In this document: positions 29,699 through 40,290 of the stretch, in pieces
How the letters are laid out: each line of letters begins with the position of its first letter
Numbering within the stretch: position 1 is the first letter of the stretch
Assembly (NCBI RefSeq): GCF_029626025.1
Contig: NZ_JARUBF010000001.1
Span: 3,472,001-3,536,000, forward strand
Source of the DNA: Solwaraspora sp. WMMD406
Lineage (GTDB): Bacteria > Actinomycetota > Actinomycetes > Mycobacteriales > Micromonosporaceae
Reading direction: 5' to 3'
Length of the DNA stretch: 64,000 nt
The notes under the pieces: model-generated
What the model saw: the letters and a program-made list of their open reading frames with translations, nothing else
The model's database searches: none
Told to the model about the DNA's origin: nothing
Program-made: the position numbers and the translations under genes

Positions 29699-31834
29699 TC
29701 AGTTTCCGGTGGTGGTGCCGGTGATGGCGCCGACCCGGGTCAGCGACGCGTGTGCCGCCGCTACCACCGCGTCGGCGGTGAAGCCGAACTGCTCGAACAG
29801 CACCTGGTACGGCGCGCTCGCCCCGTAGTGTTCAATGCTGACCGACTCGCCACAGTCGCCGACCAGACCGCGCCAGGACATGCCGATCCCGGCCTCGACG
29901 CTGACCCGGGCCTTGACCCCGCGCGGCAGCACGGACTCGCGGTATGCCTCGTCCTGCTCGGTGAACCACTCCTGGCAGGGCATCGACACGACCCGGGTGG
30001 GGGTGCCTTCGGCTTCGAGCCGCTCGCGGGCGGTGAGCAGCAGCTGCACTTCCGAGCCGGAGCCCATCAGGATCACCTCGGGCTGGGCGTTGCCGGCCTC
30101 GGCCAGCACGTAGCCGCCCTTGCGGACCCCTTCGGCCGAGGCGTACGTCTCCCGGTCGATCACCGGCACCGCCTGGCGGGTCAACGCCAGCGCGGTCGGC
30201 CGGTCGGTGTGCTCCAGCGCGACCCGCCACGCCCAGGCGGTCTCGTTGGCGTCCGCCGGGCGGACCACGTCGAGGCCGGGGATGGCGCGCAGCGCCGACA
30301 GGTGCTCGATCGGCTGGTGGGTGGGGCCGTCCTCGCCGAGACCGATCGAGTCGTGCGTCCAGACGTAGACCACCGGCAGCTTCATCAGCGCGGCCAGCCG
30401 GACCGCCGGGCGCATGTAGTCGCTGAACACCAGGAACGTGCCGCCGTACGGGCGGGTGCCGCCGTGCAGCGCGATGCCGTTGAGGATCGCCCCCATGGCG
30501 TGCTCGCGGATGCCGAAGTGCAGGGTGCGGCCGTACTCGTGGCCGGGGAACTCCTTGGTGGCGTACTCGGCCGGGACGAACGACGGCTCGCCCTTCATCG
30601 TGGTGTTGTTGCTCTCCGCCAGGTCGGCCGAGCCGCCCCACAGTTCCGGCAGCTCCGGCGCGAGGGCGCTCAGCACCTTGCCGGAGGCGGCCCGGGTGGC
30701 GACCCCTTTGGGGTCCGCCGGCCAGTCCGGCAGCGCGTCGGTCCAGCCGTCCGGCAGGGTACGGGTGGCGAGCCGGTCGTGCAGCGCCTTGTGCTCCGGG
30801 TTGGCCTGCGCCCAGGTGTCGTAGGCCTCGGTCCACTTCGCGTGTGCCTGCCGACCCCGGTCGAGCACCTCACGGATGTGGGTGAGCACCTTGTCGTCGA
30901 CCGCGAAGTGCTGGGCCGGGTCGAAGCCGAGGAGTTCCTTGGTGGCGGCGACCTCGTCGGCGCCGAGCGCCGAGCCGTGGATCTTGCCGGTGTTGCGCTT
31001 CTTCGGTGCCGGCCAGCCGATGATCGTGCGCAGCGCGATGAACGACGGGCGGTCGGTCTCGGCACGGGCGGCGGTCAGCGCCGCGTACAGCGCCTCGACG
31101 TCCTCGTGGTACTCGCCGTCGCCAGCGGAACCGGCCCGCCAGTCGACGGTCTGCACGTGCCAGCCGTACGCGGCGTAGCGGGCGGCGACGTCCTCGCTGA
31201 GCGCGATCCGGGTGTCGTCCTCGATGGAGATCTGGTTGTCGTCGTAGATGACGGTCAGGTTGCCGAGCTTCTGGTGACCGGCGAGCGCGCTGGCCTCGTG
31301 GGTGATGCCTTCCTCGATGTCGCCGTCGGAGGCGATCACCCAGATGTTGTGGTCGAACACCGACTCGCCGGCAGCGGTGTCCGGGTCGAGCAGGCCGCGC
31401 TCACGGCGGGCCGCCATCGCCATCCCGACGCCGTTGGCCAGGCCCTGGCCGAGTGGTCCGGTGGTGGTCTCGACGCCCCGGGTGTGACCGTGCTCCGGGT
31501 GCCCCGGGGTCAGCGAGCCCCACTGCCGCAACGACTTGAGGTCCTCCAGGCTCAGCCCGTACCCGGAGAAGTAGAGCTGGATGTACAGGGTCAGGCTGGA
31601 GTGCCCGGCGGAGAGCACGAACCGGTCCCGGCCGGCCCAGTCCGGGTCGCTCGGGTCGTGCCGCATCACCCGGTTGAACAGCAGGTACGCCGCGGGGGCG
31701 AGGCTCATCGCGGTGCCGGGGTGACCGTTGCCGGATTTCTCCACGGCGTCGGCGGCCAGCAGCCGGGCGGTGTCGACCGCGCGGCGGTCGAGGTCGGACC
31801 AGTTCAGGGGGGCATCGTTCGGTGTAGCGGCCAC
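29699..31834 (-). CDS. tkt: transketolase
   Basis: A thiamine-diphosphate enzyme that transfers two-carbon units. The 711-residue product has [15 protein letters not shown] near the start, the ThDP/Mg motif [20 protein letters not shown], the pyrimidine-domain [15 protein letters not shown] and [23 protein letters not shown] 31834 was chosen because the family N-terminus (about [19 protein letters not shown]) starts soon after and GAGGAG lies about 10 bases upstream; a longer open frame to 32026 looks non-coding. It is the promoter-proximal gene of the tkt-tal-pgi-zwf-opcA-pgl operon. Confidence 0.96.
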   Translation of the reverse strand: MAATPNDAPLNWSDLDRRAVDTARLLAADAVEKSGNGHPGTAMSLAPAAYLLFNRVMRHDPSDPDWAGRDRFVLSAGHSSLTLYIQLYFSGYGLSLEDLKSLRQWGSLTPGHPEHGHTRGVETTTGPLGQGLANGVGMAMAARRERGLLDPDTAAGESVFDHNIWVIASDGDIEEGITHEASALAGHQKLGNLTVIYDDNQISIEDDTRIALSEDVAARYAAYGWHVQTVDWRAGSAGDGEYHEDVEALYAALTAARAETDRPSFIALRTIIGWPAPKKRNTGKIHGSALGADEVAATKELLGFDPAQHFAVDDKVLTHIREVLDRGRQAHAKWTEAYDTWAQANPEHKALHDRLATRTLPDGWTDALPDWPADPKGVATRAASGKVLSALAPELPELWGGSADLAESNNTTMKGEPSFVPAEYATKEFPGHEYGRTLHFGIREHAMGAILNGIALHGGTRPYGGTFLVFSDYMRPAVRLAALMKLPVVYVWTHDSIGLGEDGPTHQPIEHLSALRAIPGLDVVRPADANETAWAWRVALEHTDRPTALALTRQAVPVIDRETYASAEGVRKGGYVLAEAGNAQPEVILMGSGSEVQLLLTARERLEAEGTPTRVVSMPCQEWFTEQDEAYRESVLPRGVKARVSVEAGIGMSWRGLVGDCGESVSIEHYGASAPYQVLFEQFGFTADAVVAAAHASLTRVGAITGTTTGN

Positions 31835-32136
31835 GGTGGGTGTGCTCCTCGTCCAGCAGGTAGGCGGAACCCTCGGCACGACCCTATCGAGCAGGGTTGA
31901 ACACGCGCCCGCCGATCTCGACAACCGGATAGCCGTGGGCCCGCCGGTCGGTGGTCGGGTCCGCCGGTCGCTGGTCGTCATGCCCGGTGGATCGGGCCTG
32001 GTGAGGTGGCCGCGAGCACCGTTCATGGGTCGGCCGGGCAGGCAAAATGCCTGCGCGTAGGCTGTCGAGGGTGCGCCGGCCGGCAGGTCGCCGCCAGTTG
32101 TGAGGTCACCCGCGCCGATGCCGGAAGGTGCAATCC
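31835..32136. promoter_or_regulatory. divergent tkt/ctaB upstream region
   Basis: This 302-base gap holds no gene. It must carry the promoters of both operons. On the + side there is an inverted repeat GCAGGC-AAAAT-GCCTGC (32038-32054) directly before a TAGGCT -10-like box (32058-32063), a plausible ctaB promoter with an operator. No convincing tkt promoter was picked by eye. Confidence 0.5.
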
Positions 32137-33210
32137 GTGAGCATGGTCACCGAGCGCCCCGCCTACGACCGGGCGCGGGTCGCGTCCGCAGCCGTCACCG
32201 CCGATCCCGAGCGGATCGCCGGTGCCGACGCGGGGGTGGCAGACGCGGGGGTGAGAGCGGACACGGGGAGCGCGCTGGCCGTGGCCGGTCCGTCCGGATC
32301 CGCCGGCCCGCAGCGGGATCCGGCTGGTGGCCGCCCGACCGACCTGCTGGCGGTGGTGCGTGCCTACGTCTCGCTGACCAAGCCGCGGATCGTCGAACTG
32401 CTGCTGATCACGACGGTGCCGGCGATGATGCTGGCGGCCGACGGGCTGCCTTCGCTGGGACTGGTCGCGGTGGTGCTGGTGGGTGGTTCGTTGGCGGCCG
32501 GTGCGGCGAACGCCCTCAACTGCTTCATCGACCGTGACATCGACCAGTTGATGCGTCGGACGAAGCGTCGGCCGTTGCCGACGCATGTGGTGACACCTCG
32601 GCACGCCCTGGTCTTCGGGCTGACGCTCGGCGCGGTGTCGGTGACGCTGATGGCGGTGTTCACCAACTGGCTCGCCACCGGCCTGACCCTGGCCGCGATT
32701 CTGTACTACGACCTGGTCTACACCCTGTGGCTGAAGCGCACGACCCCGCAGAACACCTTCTGGGGTGGCATCTGCGGCGCGGCGCCGGTGCTGATCGGCT
32801 GGGCGGCGGTCACCGGGACGCTGTCTCCGGCGGCGTGGGGGTTGTTCGCGGTGGTGTTCTTCTGGCAGTTGCCGCACTTCTACGCGTTGGCCATCAAGTA
32901 CCGGGCCGACTACGCGCGGGCCGGGATCCCGATGCTGCCGGTCGTCGCCTCGGTGCGGCGGGTCAACCTGGAGATCGTCGGGTTCACCTGGTTGACCGTC
33001 GCGTCGTCGCTGGCGGTGTGGCCGCTGGGAATGTCGGCGGTGTACGGCGTACCGGCGGTGGTGGTCGGCGCGGTCTTCCTCGTGGAGGCGCACCGGTTGC
33101 ACTCGCGGTCCCGGCGTGGGCAGCCGGTGCGGCCGATGCGGTTGTTCCACTGGTCGACCACGTACCTGACGGTGTTGTTCGTCGCGGTCGCGGTGGACGC
33201 ACTGCTCTGA
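32137..33210 (+). CDS. ctaB: protoheme IX farnesyltransferase
   Basis: Adds a farnesyl group to heme b to give heme O for cytochrome c oxidase. The 357-residue membrane protein of the UbiA superfamily has about nine helices. Its two Asp-rich motifs are [20 protein letters not shown] (about 128-147) and [12 protein letters not shown]. The first 65 residues are a hydrophilic, Ala/Gly-rich extension. GTG 32137 has GGAAGG 8 bases upstream. CtaA, the next enzyme, is encoded 4 kb away on the other strand. Confidence 0.95.
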   Translation: MSMVTERPAYDRARVASAAVTADPERIAGADAGVADAGVRADTGSALAVAGPSGSAGPQRDPAGGRPTDLLAVVRAYVSLTKPRIVELLLITTVPAMMLAADGLPSLGLVAVVLVGGSLAAGAANALNCFIDRDIDQLMRRTKRRPLPTHVVTPRHALVFGLTLGAVSVTLMAVFTNWLATGLTLAAILYYDLVYTLWLKRTTPQNTFWGGICGAAPVLIGWAAVTGTLSPAAWGLFAVVFFWQLPHFYALAIKYRADYARAGIPMLPVVASVRRVNLEIVGFTWLTVASSLAVWPLGMSAVYGVPAVVVGAVFLVEAHRLHSRSRRGQPVRPMRLFHWSTTYLTVLFVAVAVDALL

Positions 33211-33450
33211 CCGACCTGGCAAATGTCCTTTATGTGTGATTTGTCCGCCGCTGGCCGTAGGTGCCGGAACTCGTTGTTGATCTGTGATCCGGTCGACTAT
33301 TTGTCTGATTTGCGCCTGTGGTTTGCCCTATTTTGAAGGTCCGAATCGGTATTGGCTACCGGGATGCCGTGCTAAACCTTCAGGTAATTGGAGTCACAAA
33401 AAGCCGACATCTGATCGGCGAACCGCCGTTGGTCTGCTTACGCTTCCGCC

Positions 33451-33783
33451 ATGGCAGATGGTTCCGATACGACGCTGACGACCGAGTCCGCTCCCACGGA
33501 CACGCCCACCGGGCTGGTCGCCGGCATCCGGTCCTTCGCCGCCGGCCACGGCGGCGCGAAGGCGGTCATCGAATATGTCGGCAAACGTGGCGCACGGATC
33601 GTCCTGGTGGGTCAGGACGGCGCCTGGGCCGACCAGTTCGCAGACGGCACTGATGTGGCACGTGAGGCCTGTCTCAAGGCCGGAGTCGAGGTCGAAAACG
33701 AGTGGGAGCGGGAGCTGATGGACCAGATGCGTCCCAGCAACGACCTCTGGCGGTCCATGTCCCGACGCAGCCTTGCCCGCTGA
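33451..33783 (+). CDS. conserved hypothetical protein, 110 aa
   Basis: A small soluble protein with a Thr-rich N-terminus and a core GGAKAVIEYVGKRGARIVLVGQ-like segment (about 34-56), followed by DGAWADQFADGTDVAREACL and a charged C-terminus. I do not recognise a characterised family. No ribosome binding site is present; a TACGCT box (33439-33444) seven bases before the ATG suggests a leaderless message. The 240 bases upstream (33211-33450) are AT-rich for this genome and hold no gene. Confidence 0.65.
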   Translation: MADGSDTTLTTESAPTDTPTGLVAGIRSFAAGHGGAKAVIEYVGKRGARIVLVGQDGAWADQFADGTDVAREACLKAGVEVENEWERELMDQMRPSNDLWRSMSRRSLAR

Positions 33784-33883
33784 TCCGTACAACGAACCAC
33801 GACCGGAACCGTGACTGGAGCCGCAGGTCCGTGACTGGCGAACCCCACCACAGCTCCCTGACCGGAGCGACCGAGCCGAAAGA

Positions 33884-33935
33884 ACAGGTGACGAGCGCGA
33901 CCCGGGCGACCGCCCGGGTCGCGCTCGTCACCTGT
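33884..33935. repeat. 52-bp palindrome covering an ATP-grasp gene start
   Basis: A 25-bp perfect inverted repeat (33884-33908 with 33911-33935) is separated by only two bases (AC). It covers the GTG at 33888 and the first 16 codons of the downstream gene. In RNA it would fold as a very stable hairpin hiding the start codon. The pairing was checked base by base. Confidence 0.97.
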
Positions 33936-34829
33936 GCCGAGTTGCCCGACCTCGACCCGGACGACCGGCTGGTGATCGCACCGCTCGCCGCCGCCGGGAT
34001 CGCCGTGGACGCGGTGCGGTGGGACCACGACGCCGACTGGGACTCCTACGACCTGACGGTGCTGCGATCCCCGTGGGACTACGTGCCGCGCCACGGTGAG
34101 TTCCTCACCTGGGTCCGTCGGGTGCCCCGCCTGGTCAATTCCGCCGACACGGTCGTCTGGAACACCGACAAGGGGTACCTGTCCGAACTGGCGGCGGCCG
34201 GCGTCCCCGTCGTGCCGACCCGGTGGCTGGTCCCCGGCGAGTCATGGCAACCAGCCGAGCCCGGCGAGCAACCAGCCGAGCCCGGCGAGTACGTGATCAA
34301 ACCGGCGGTGGGAGCCGGCAGCGTCGACGCCGGCCGCTACCGGTTCGACCCGGCAGGCCTTGCCGGATCGCACGCCGACCTGGCCCGGGCGCACGTCGCG
34401 CGGCTACACGCCGACGGCCGGGTGGTCATGGTCCAGCCGTACCTGCCAGCTGTGCGGACGTACGGCGAAACCGCGTTGATCTTCTTCGGCGGACCCGACG
34501 GTCCGCGCTACAGCCACGCCATTCGCAAAGGCCCGATGCTGGACGGCCCGGATCGCCCGGTCGAGCAGCTGTACCGGCCGGAGCGGATCAGCGCGCGGAC
34601 ACCGTCGGCAGCCGAACGCCACGTCGCCGAGCAGGTGCTCGCGGCGATCCCCGGCGGACCGGCGGAACTGCTCTACGCCCGAGTGGACCTCATTCCCGGT
34701 CCGGACGGCTCACCACTGCTGGTCGAGCTGGAGCTGACCGAACCGTCGCTGTTCCTGGCCCACGACGCCGGCGCGGCCGACCGCTTCGCCGCCGCCATCG
34801 CCCACCGAGTCCGTCGGTCGCCGCGCTGA
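33888..34829 (+). CDS. ATP-grasp ligase, DcsG-like
   Basis: A 313-residue ATP-grasp protein resembling the family of DcsG (O-ureido-serine cyclo-ligase of cycloserine synthesis): VALVTCAELPDLDPDD at the N-terminus, LRSPWDY and FLTWVRRVPRLVNSADTVVW, NTDKGYLSELAAAGVPVVPT, the ATP-site EYVIKPAVGAGSVDAGRY and the metal-site LVELELTEPSLF. No other cycloserine genes are nearby, so the product is unknown. Start is uncertain: GTG 33888 lies in the palindrome; GTG 33831 is upstream in frame. Two 21-bp copies (34248-34268, 34269-34289) encode QPAEPGE twice in the loop before the ATP site. Confidence 0.8.
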   Translation: MTSATRATARVALVTCAELPDLDPDDRLVIAPLAAAGIAVDAVRWDHDADWDSYDLTVLRSPWDYVPRHGEFLTWVRRVPRLVNSADTVVWNTDKGYLSELAAAGVPVVPTRWLVPGESWQPAEPGEQPAEPGEYVIKPAVGAGSVDAGRYRFDPAGLAGSHADLARAHVARLHADGRVVMVQPYLPAVRTYGETALIFFGGPDGPRYSHAIRKGPMLDGPDRPVEQLYRPERISARTPSAAERHVAEQVLAAIPGGPAELLYARVDLIPGPDGSPLLVELELTEPSLFLAHDAGAADRFAAAIAHRVRRSPR

Positions 34830-34856
34830 CGCGGGTCCGGCGTCGGGATCCGGCGT

Positions 34857-36371
34857 TCAGACCCGTGTCGGGATCCGGGGTGGCGCGGCCGGTCGCACCG
34901 CCAGCGGCGCGGCGGTGGCGCTGTCGGCACCCCACCCGATCGCCCGGAACGCCTCGGGCCGTCGCGCCCGCAGCCACAGTGCCCAGCCGACCCCCGACAG
35001 CGCGGTCAACGCGTAGCCGGCCGGGAACCACCAGCGCAGCGGCGAGTCGGCCGGTAGGCCGAGCAGGTCACCGAAGCTGACCACGGTGGCGGTCAGGATC
35101 AGGCCGAGAACGGCGGCGGCCAGGCCCGGCGCCAGCCACCGCCGCCAGGCGGGCTCACCACGATGGTGTCCCAGGAAGTACCCGATCACCGCGAGCGACG
35201 CCGCGGTCATCAGGATCAGTACACCGAGGCCGCCGGTCACCGTCATCCAGAAGAACAGGTGGGTGATGGGGTCGAGCCCGGCGAAGGCGTATGTGACGAT
35301 CACTGTGACCGCCAGGGTGCTCTGCACCAGGGAACCCAGCTTCGGTGCCCCGGTGCGCCGGTTGGTCCGCCCGAGAGCCGCCGGCAGCACCCGCTCGCGT
35401 CCGAGCGCGAACAGATATCGGGCGACGGTGTTGTGGAAGGCGAGCAGCGCGGCGAAGAGGCTGGTCAGGAACAACAACCGTCCGGCGTCCACCAACGGCT
35501 GGCCGAGGTACGGCCCGACCAGCGCGAACATCAGTTCGGTGCCGTGTTCGCGGGCCCGATCGACAACGGCGTCCGGTCCGGCCGCCACCGACATCGCCCA
35601 GGCCGAACCGGCGTAGCAGGCGCCGGTGATCGCCACTGCCAGATAGGTCGCCCGCGCCACGGTCCGGCGCGGATCCCGGGTCTCTTCGGCGAACACGGTG
35701 CTCGCCTCTATGCCGACGAAGCCGGCGATGCCGCCGACCAGCATGGCCGCGACGCCGGGATCGAACAGTTGACGCGGGTCGAAGGCGCTGGCCGTGATCG
35801 CGCCCTCCGCCGGGTGGGTGACCATCACCGCGCCGTAACCGAGGACCACGGCGAGTTCGGCCAGCAGCAGCCCGGCCAGGACGCGACCGTTGAGATCCAC
35901 CCGGGCCAGCCCGAGAACGGCCGTCGCCGCCCAGCCGACCAGCGCGCAGACCCACCACGGTACGGCGGTCCCGAAGGTGGCGCAGACCTCGGCGGCGACC
36001 ACGCCGAACGCCCCGTACAGGCCGATCTGCATCGCGTTGTAGGCGACGAGCGCGACGAACGCGGCGGCGATGCCCGGGATGCGGCCGAGTCCGTGCGCGA
36101 CGTAGCTGTACATCGCTCCGGCGTTGACCACGTGCCGGCTCATGGCCACGTAGCCGACCGCGAAGATGCCCATCACCACGGCGATGAGCAGGTACGCCAT
36201 CGGCACGGCGGTGGTGCCGGTGACCGCGAAACCAGTGCTGGCACCGCCGGCCACGACGGTGAGCGGGGCCGCTGCGGCGAGGACGAAGAACAACACCTGC
36301 GGTACGCCGAGCCGGGCCCGGGCCAGGGTCGCCGCGACGGTGCCGGATCGAGCGGATCGGAAATCAGACAC
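34857..36371 (-). CDS. APC-family amino acid permease
   Basis: A 504-residue cytoplasmic-membrane transporter of the amino acid-polyamine-organocation family with about 12 helices. The first is broken by the family-typical FFVLAAAAPLTVVAGGASTGF; IAGFVGIEASTVFAEETRDP marks helix 6 and the loop after it. Uptake or exchange of an amino acid is expected; substrate unknown. GTG 36371 has CGGAG 8 bases upstream. A small Cys-containing protein gene precedes it on the same strand by 87 bases. Confidence 0.88.
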   Translation of the reverse strand: MSDFRSARSGTVAATLARARLGVPQVLFFVLAAAAPLTVVAGGASTGFAVTGTTAVPMAYLLIAVVMGIFAVGYVAMSRHVVNAGAMYSYVAHGLGRIPGIAAAFVALVAYNAMQIGLYGAFGVVAAEVCATFGTAVPWWVCALVGWAATAVLGLARVDLNGRVLAGLLLAELAVVLGYGAVMVTHPAEGAITASAFDPRQLFDPGVAAMLVGGIAGFVGIEASTVFAEETRDPRRTVARATYLAVAITGACYAGSAWAMSVAAGPDAVVDRAREHGTELMFALVGPYLGQPLVDAGRLLFLTSLFAALLAFHNTVARYLFALGRERVLPAALGRTNRRTGAPKLGSLVQSTLAVTVIVTYAFAGLDPITHLFFWMTVTGGLGVLILMTAASLAVIGYFLGHHRGEPAWRRWLAPGLAAAVLGLILTATVVSFGDLLGLPADSPLRWWFPAGYALTALSGVGWALWLRARRPEAFRAIGWGADSATAAPLAVRPAAPPRIPTRV

Positions 36372-36458
36372 GCGGAAGCTCCGATGACGAGTCAGGGGAA
36401 AGGGGGCATGGCGACAGCGGGCGGCCACGCCGAAGGCAACGATGGTGCGGGCGGCCGG

Positions 36459-36686
36459 CTACTCGCCGCGGGTCCAGGAGAGGAACCGGTCGAACAGGTC
36501 GGCGGGGGAGATGCCCGGCAGGTCGTGGGCGGCCTGTGCCATCCGCTGTGCCGCGTACGTGCCGAGTGCGACCGGGTCGTGTTCGGCGACGAGTTGGCGG
36601 CGGGCGCTCGGGCAGGGCCAGTCCAGGGTGCAGCGGGCGCAGATCCAGGACGGCCGGACCGGCAGGTGTGGGTGCTCCTGCGGCAC
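36459..36686 (-). CDS. small conserved hypothetical protein with CARC motif
   Basis: About 75 residues: HLPVRPSWICARCTLDWPCP (a CxxC then Cys, possibly metal-binding) followed by SARRQLVAEHDPVALGTYAA and a C-terminal LPGISPADLFDRFLSW. I know similar short proteins from Micromonosporaceae genomes but no function. GTG 36686 has GAGGGGG about 5 bases upstream. The open frame continues upstream with another CRGC pair, so the true protein may be longer. Confidence 0.6.
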   Translation of the reverse strand: MPQEHPHLPVRPSWICARCTLDWPCPSARRQLVAEHDPVALGTYAAQRMAQAAHDLPGISPADLFDRFLSWTRGE

Positions 36687-36867
36687 GTCGCCCCCTCGCT
36701 GACCAGGGGTGCGGCAGCCACGGCACGGGGGGACCGCGACTACCGCACCCGGATCGTCGTGCCAGCGGTTGTGCCCCGGCACAGGCGTAGCCTCGCCGGT
36801 ACTCTCCGCGATCGGGACCCGTCGGCGGTCTTCAGCGGTCTTCAATCAGCTGGCCAGGCGACTTCGG

Positions 36868-37875
36868 TCAGCTGGTGGCGATCAGCGGCCGTCCCTCGCC
36901 GGGCGCGCCGCCGACCGCCGCTTCGCCGGTCGCGGGCTCGCCGGTCGCGGGCTCGCCGGTCGCGGGCTCGGCGGTCGACGGGTCGACGTCGCGTCGCCGG
37001 GTGGACCAGAGTGCGGCCAGGGTCGCCAGCCAGACCAGACAGGCACCCAGCATGTGTGCGCTGACCAGGGCGACCGGCAGGTTGGTGACGTACTGCACGA
37101 TTCCGATCAGGCCCTGGGCGAGTTCGACCCCGATGAGTACGCCGGCGGCCCGGACCGCCGTGGCCGGCGCGCCGACCGCGCGCAACGCGAACCACCAGGC
37201 CACCGACAGGCCGATGAGCAGGGCGACCGAATCGGCGTGCAGCTGCGACATGGTCTGCGGATCGAGTCCGGTCCGCGTCGCCGTCGCGTCCCCGGCGTGC
37301 GGTCCGCTGCCGGTGACCACCGTGCCGAGCACGAGGACGCCGAAGCTGACCGTCGTGATGACGAAGGCGAGGTGCCGCAGCGGTCGCGCGACGGTGTCGT
37401 GGGTGGTCGGGCCGCCGGCCCGGGTGCGGCGCCACAAGGCGTACGCGACCGCGAGCGCGACCATCGACAGCATGAAGTGCAGCGCGACCACCCACGGGTT
37501 GAGCTGCACCCGGACGCTGATCCCGCCGATGATCCCCTGCAGGATCACCAGCCCCAACACGGCGAGGGTCAGACCCCGCAGATCGCGCCGACGGGGTCGG
37601 GCCAGCAGGACGGCGACCAACGTCGCCAAGGCGACCAGGCCGACGACGATGCCCAGTACCCGGTTGCCGAACTCGATCACCCCGAGGATGCCCATCTCGG
37701 GGGTGGTGACGTAGGAGTCCTCGGTGCAGCGGGGCCAGGTGGGGCAGCCGAGACCGGACCCGGTGAGCCGTACTCCGCCACCGGTCACCACGATCGCGAC
37801 GTTGGCCACCAGCGAGGCGAGGGTGAGCCGCCGGAGCAGGGCGGCGGAGGCGGACAATCGGCCGGAACTGGTCAC
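36868..37875 (-). CDS. ctaA: heme A synthase (COX15/CtaA family)
   Basis: Oxidises the C8 methyl of heme O to heme A for aa3-type oxidase. The 335-residue membrane protein has about eight helices; visible are VVTGGGVRLTGSGLGCPTWP with the conserved Cys pair (GCPTWPRC), IEFGNRVLG, VALHFMLSMVALA and LHADSVALLIG with heme-ligand histidines. The C-terminal 45 residues are a hydrophilic tail with the repeat GEPAT from three 15-bp DNA units. GTG 37875. It is divergent from the suf operon. Confidence 0.95.
   Translation of the reverse strand: MTSSGRLSASAALLRRLTLASLVANVAIVVTGGGVRLTGSGLGCPTWPRCTEDSYVTTPEMGILGVIEFGNRVLGIVVGLVALATLVAVLLARPRRRDLRGLTLAVLGLVILQGIIGGISVRVQLNPWVVALHFMLSMVALAVAYALWRRTRAGGPTTHDTVARPLRHLAFVITTVSFGVLVLGTVVTGSGPHAGDATATRTGLDPQTMSQLHADSVALLIGLSVAWWFALRAVGAPATAVRAAGVLIGVELAQGLIGIVQYVTNLPVALVSAHMLGACLVWLATLAALWSTRRRDVDPSTAEPATGEPATGEPATGEAAVGGAPGEGRPLIATS
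36924..36968 (-). repeat. three 15-bp in-frame repeats in the ctaA tail
   Basis: CGCCGGTCGCGGGCT occurs three times head to tail (36924-36938, 36939-36953, 36954-36968) and encodes the pentapeptide repeat of the cytosolic C-terminal tail. No effect on the membrane domain is expected. Confidence 0.95.
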
Positions 37876-37991
37876 GGCGGCAATCGTACGCAGCGGGCCG
37901 GCCAGGGGAATCCGGGGCGGGCACCTCGGGTGCGCCGGATCACCGGAGGGTGCGTTTGCGGGCGGCCGAGGAATTACGTAACGTTGGCGTA

Positions 37992-38801
37992 GTGAAAAAC
38001 AGGGCGGCTGGCGCGGACAGCGGGGCGGTGAACGGCGGCGCGGTGACCGGTGCGGTCGCCGTCGGCCCTGACGGCCGTACCCGTGACCGGGTGGTCACCC
38101 TGTTGCTCGAGCGCGGCGCGGCGACCGCCGCGCAGCTCGGCGCCGAACTCGGCCTGAGCCCGGCGGCGATCCGACGGCACCTCGACGCGATGCTCTCCGA
38201 CGGCGACGTGACGGCCCGGGACGCGCCGCCGCGTGACCATCGTCGCCGGGGCCGGCCGGCCAAGGTCTTCCGGCTCACCGACGCCGCTCGATCGCGGCAC
38301 GGCCACTACCGATACGACAGCATGGCCGCCGCCGCCCTGCGCTGGATCGCCCGGTACGGCGGTGACCAGGCCGTGGACGAGTTCGCCGCGCAGCAGGTCG
38401 AGGGACTCGAAGCGCGATGCCGGGCCGCCTTGGAAGGCGCCGGGGAGGACCCGCTGGCCCGCGCCGAGGCACTCGCCGAGGCGCTCAGCGCCGAGGGATA
38501 CGCTGCCAACGCGTCGACCATCGCGTCCGGCGGACAGTTGTGTCAGCACCACTGTCCCGTGGCGCATGTGGCCGCCGAGTTCCCGCAGTTGTGCGAGGCT
38601 GAGACCGCGGTGATCTCACGCCTCGTCGGCACCCACGTGCAACGCCTGGCCACCATCGCCCACGGCGACGGAGTGTGCACCACGCACATCCCCGACCCGC
38701 GGCGGTCCGAGACCGGCCCGAGCGCCGCCACCGTGACCATCACCAGCACGACCGATCGTTCACCCGACCACGTCACCAGCACTGTGAGGACAGATAGATG
38801 A
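37992..38801 (+). CDS. sufR: SUF operon transcriptional regulator
   Basis: A 269-residue ArsR/DeoR-like winged-helix protein ([20 protein letters not shown] then [14 protein letters not shown], about 35-70) with a basic wing ([16 protein letters not shown]). The C-terminal region has clustered Cys ([18 protein letters not shown]) that bind an Fe-S cluster in SufR homologues, making it a repressor of suf genes when clusters are sufficient. GTG 37992 has no ribosome binding site; TAACGT at 37979-37984 suggests a leaderless transcript, and an adjacent TTACGTAA palindrome (37974-37981) could be an operator. The stop overlaps sufB (ATGA). Confidence 0.9.
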   Translation: MKNRAAGADSGAVNGGAVTGAVAVGPDGRTRDRVVTLLLERGAATAAQLGAELGLSPAAIRRHLDAMLSDGDVTARDAPPRDHRRRGRPAKVFRLTDAARSRHGHYRYDSMAAAALRWIARYGGDQAVDEFAAQQVEGLEARCRAALEGAGEDPLARAEALAEALSAEGYAANASTIASGGQLCQHHCPVAHVAAEFPQLCEAETAVISRLVGTHVQRLATIAHGDGVCTTHIPDPRRSETGPSAATVTITSTTDRSPDHVTSTVRTDR

Positions 38802-40228
38802 CCGAGCAGACCGTCGCGCCCATCTCCCAGGAGGAGCACCTCGCGGCCCTCGGCCGGTACGAGTACGGCTGGGCCGACCGCGACGTGGCCGGTGCCGCCG
38901 CCCAGCGGGGCCTCAACGAGGCGGTGGTGCGCGACATCTCCGCCAAGAAGAGCGAGCCGCAGTGGATGCTCGACCTGCGGCTGAAGGGCTTGCGGCTGTT
39001 CGGCCGCAAGCCGATGCCCGCCTGGGGCGCCGACCTGACCGGCATCGACTTCGACAACATCAAGTACTTCGTGCGCTCCACCGAGAAGCAGGCGACCAGC
39101 TGGGACGAGCTGCCCGAGGAGATCAAGAACACCTACGACAAGCTGGGCATCCCGGAGGCCGAGAAGCAGCGGCTGATCGCCGGAGTCGCCGCCCAGTACG
39201 AGTCCGAGGTGGTCTACCACAAGATTCGTGAGGACCTGGAGGAGCAGGGAGTCCTCTTCCTGGACACCGACACCGCCCTCAAGGAGCACGAGGAGATCTT
39301 CAAGGAGTACTTCGGCACCGTCATCCCGGTCGGGGACAACAAGTTCGCCGCCCTGAACACCTCGGTCTGGTCCGGTGGCTCGTTCATCTACGTGCCCAAG
39401 GGCGTCCACGTCGAGATCCCGCTGCAGGCCTACTTCCGGATCAACACCGAGAACATGGGCCAGTTCGAGCGGACGCTGATCATCGTCGACGAGGGCGCGT
39501 ACGTGCACTACGTCGAGGGGTGCACCGCGCCGATCTACTCCTCCGACTCGTTGCACTCGGCAGTGGTGGAGATCGTGGTCAAGAAGAACGCCCGCTGCCG
39601 GTACACCACCATCCAGAACTGGTCGAACAACGTCTACAACCTGGTCACCAAGCGGGCCGTCTGCCACGAAGGCGCCACCATGGAGTGGATCGACGGCAAC
39701 ATCGGTTCCAAGGTGACCATGAAGTACCCGGCCGTGTTCATGACCGGCGAGCACGCCAAGGGCGAGGTGCTCTCGGTCGCGATGGCCGGCGAGGGACAGC
39801 ACCAGGACGCCGGCGCCAAGATGGTGCACGCCGCGCCTAACACCTCCTCGACGATCGTCTCCAAGTCGATCGCCCGGGGCGGTGGCCGCACCTCCTACCG
39901 GGGACTGGTCCAGGTGCTGGAGGGGTCGCACCACAGCCGCTCGACGGTCAAGTGCGACGCCCTGCTGGTCGACGCGATCTCCCGGTCGGACACCTACCCG
40001 TACGTCGACATCCGTGAGGACGACGTGTCGATGGGGCACGAGGCGACCGTCTCCAAGGTCAGCGAGGACCAGCTGTTCTACCTGATGAGCCGGGGCCTGA
40101 GCGAGGACGAGGCGATGGCGATGATCGTCCGTGGCTTCATCGAGCCGATCGCCAAGGAACTCCCGATGGAGTACGCCCTGGAGCTCAACCGTCTCATCGA
40201 GCTGCAGATGGAAGGCGCGGTCGGCTGA
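38798..40228 (+). CDS. sufB: Fe-S cluster assembly scaffold SufB
   Basis: SufB with SufC and SufD builds [Fe-S] clusters in the cytosol. The 476-residue protein shows the family core: [51 protein letters not shown] and the C-terminal [19 protein letters not shown] with [23 protein letters not shown] 38798 overlaps the sufR stop. Length and motifs are normal. Confidence 0.97.
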   Translation: MTEQTVAPISQEEHLAALGRYEYGWADRDVAGAAAQRGLNEAVVRDISAKKSEPQWMLDLRLKGLRLFGRKPMPAWGADLTGIDFDNIKYFVRSTEKQATSWDELPEEIKNTYDKLGIPEAEKQRLIAGVAAQYESEVVYHKIREDLEEQGVLFLDTDTALKEHEEIFKEYFGTVIPVGDNKFAALNTSVWSGGSFIYVPKGVHVEIPLQAYFRINTENMGQFERTLIIVDEGAYVHYVEGCTAPIYSSDSLHSAVVEIVVKKNARCRYTTIQNWSNNVYNLVTKRAVCHEGATMEWIDGNIGSKVTMKYPAVFMTGEHAKGEVLSVAMAGEGQHQDAGAKMVHAAPNTSSTIVSKSIARGGGRTSYRGLVQVLEGSHHSRSTVKCDALLVDAISRSDTYPYVDIREDDVSMGHEATVSKVSEDQLFYLMSRGLSEDEAMAMIVRGFIEPIAKELPMEYALELNRLIELQMEGAVG

Positions 40229-40290
40229 GCCGGCCGGCTCGCCGTACCCACGCCGTCGTCACCGTACCGGCCCGCCCAGAACAGGAAGAG

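Noticed and set aside
26860-31900. Long + strand open frames opposite pgi, tal and tkt
   Set aside because: Mirror frames of conserved enzymes, with no ribosome binding sites or recognisable domains.
33888-34829. Cycloserine biosynthesis cluster
   Set aside because: Only the ligase-like gene is present; none of the other known cycloserine genes are near.
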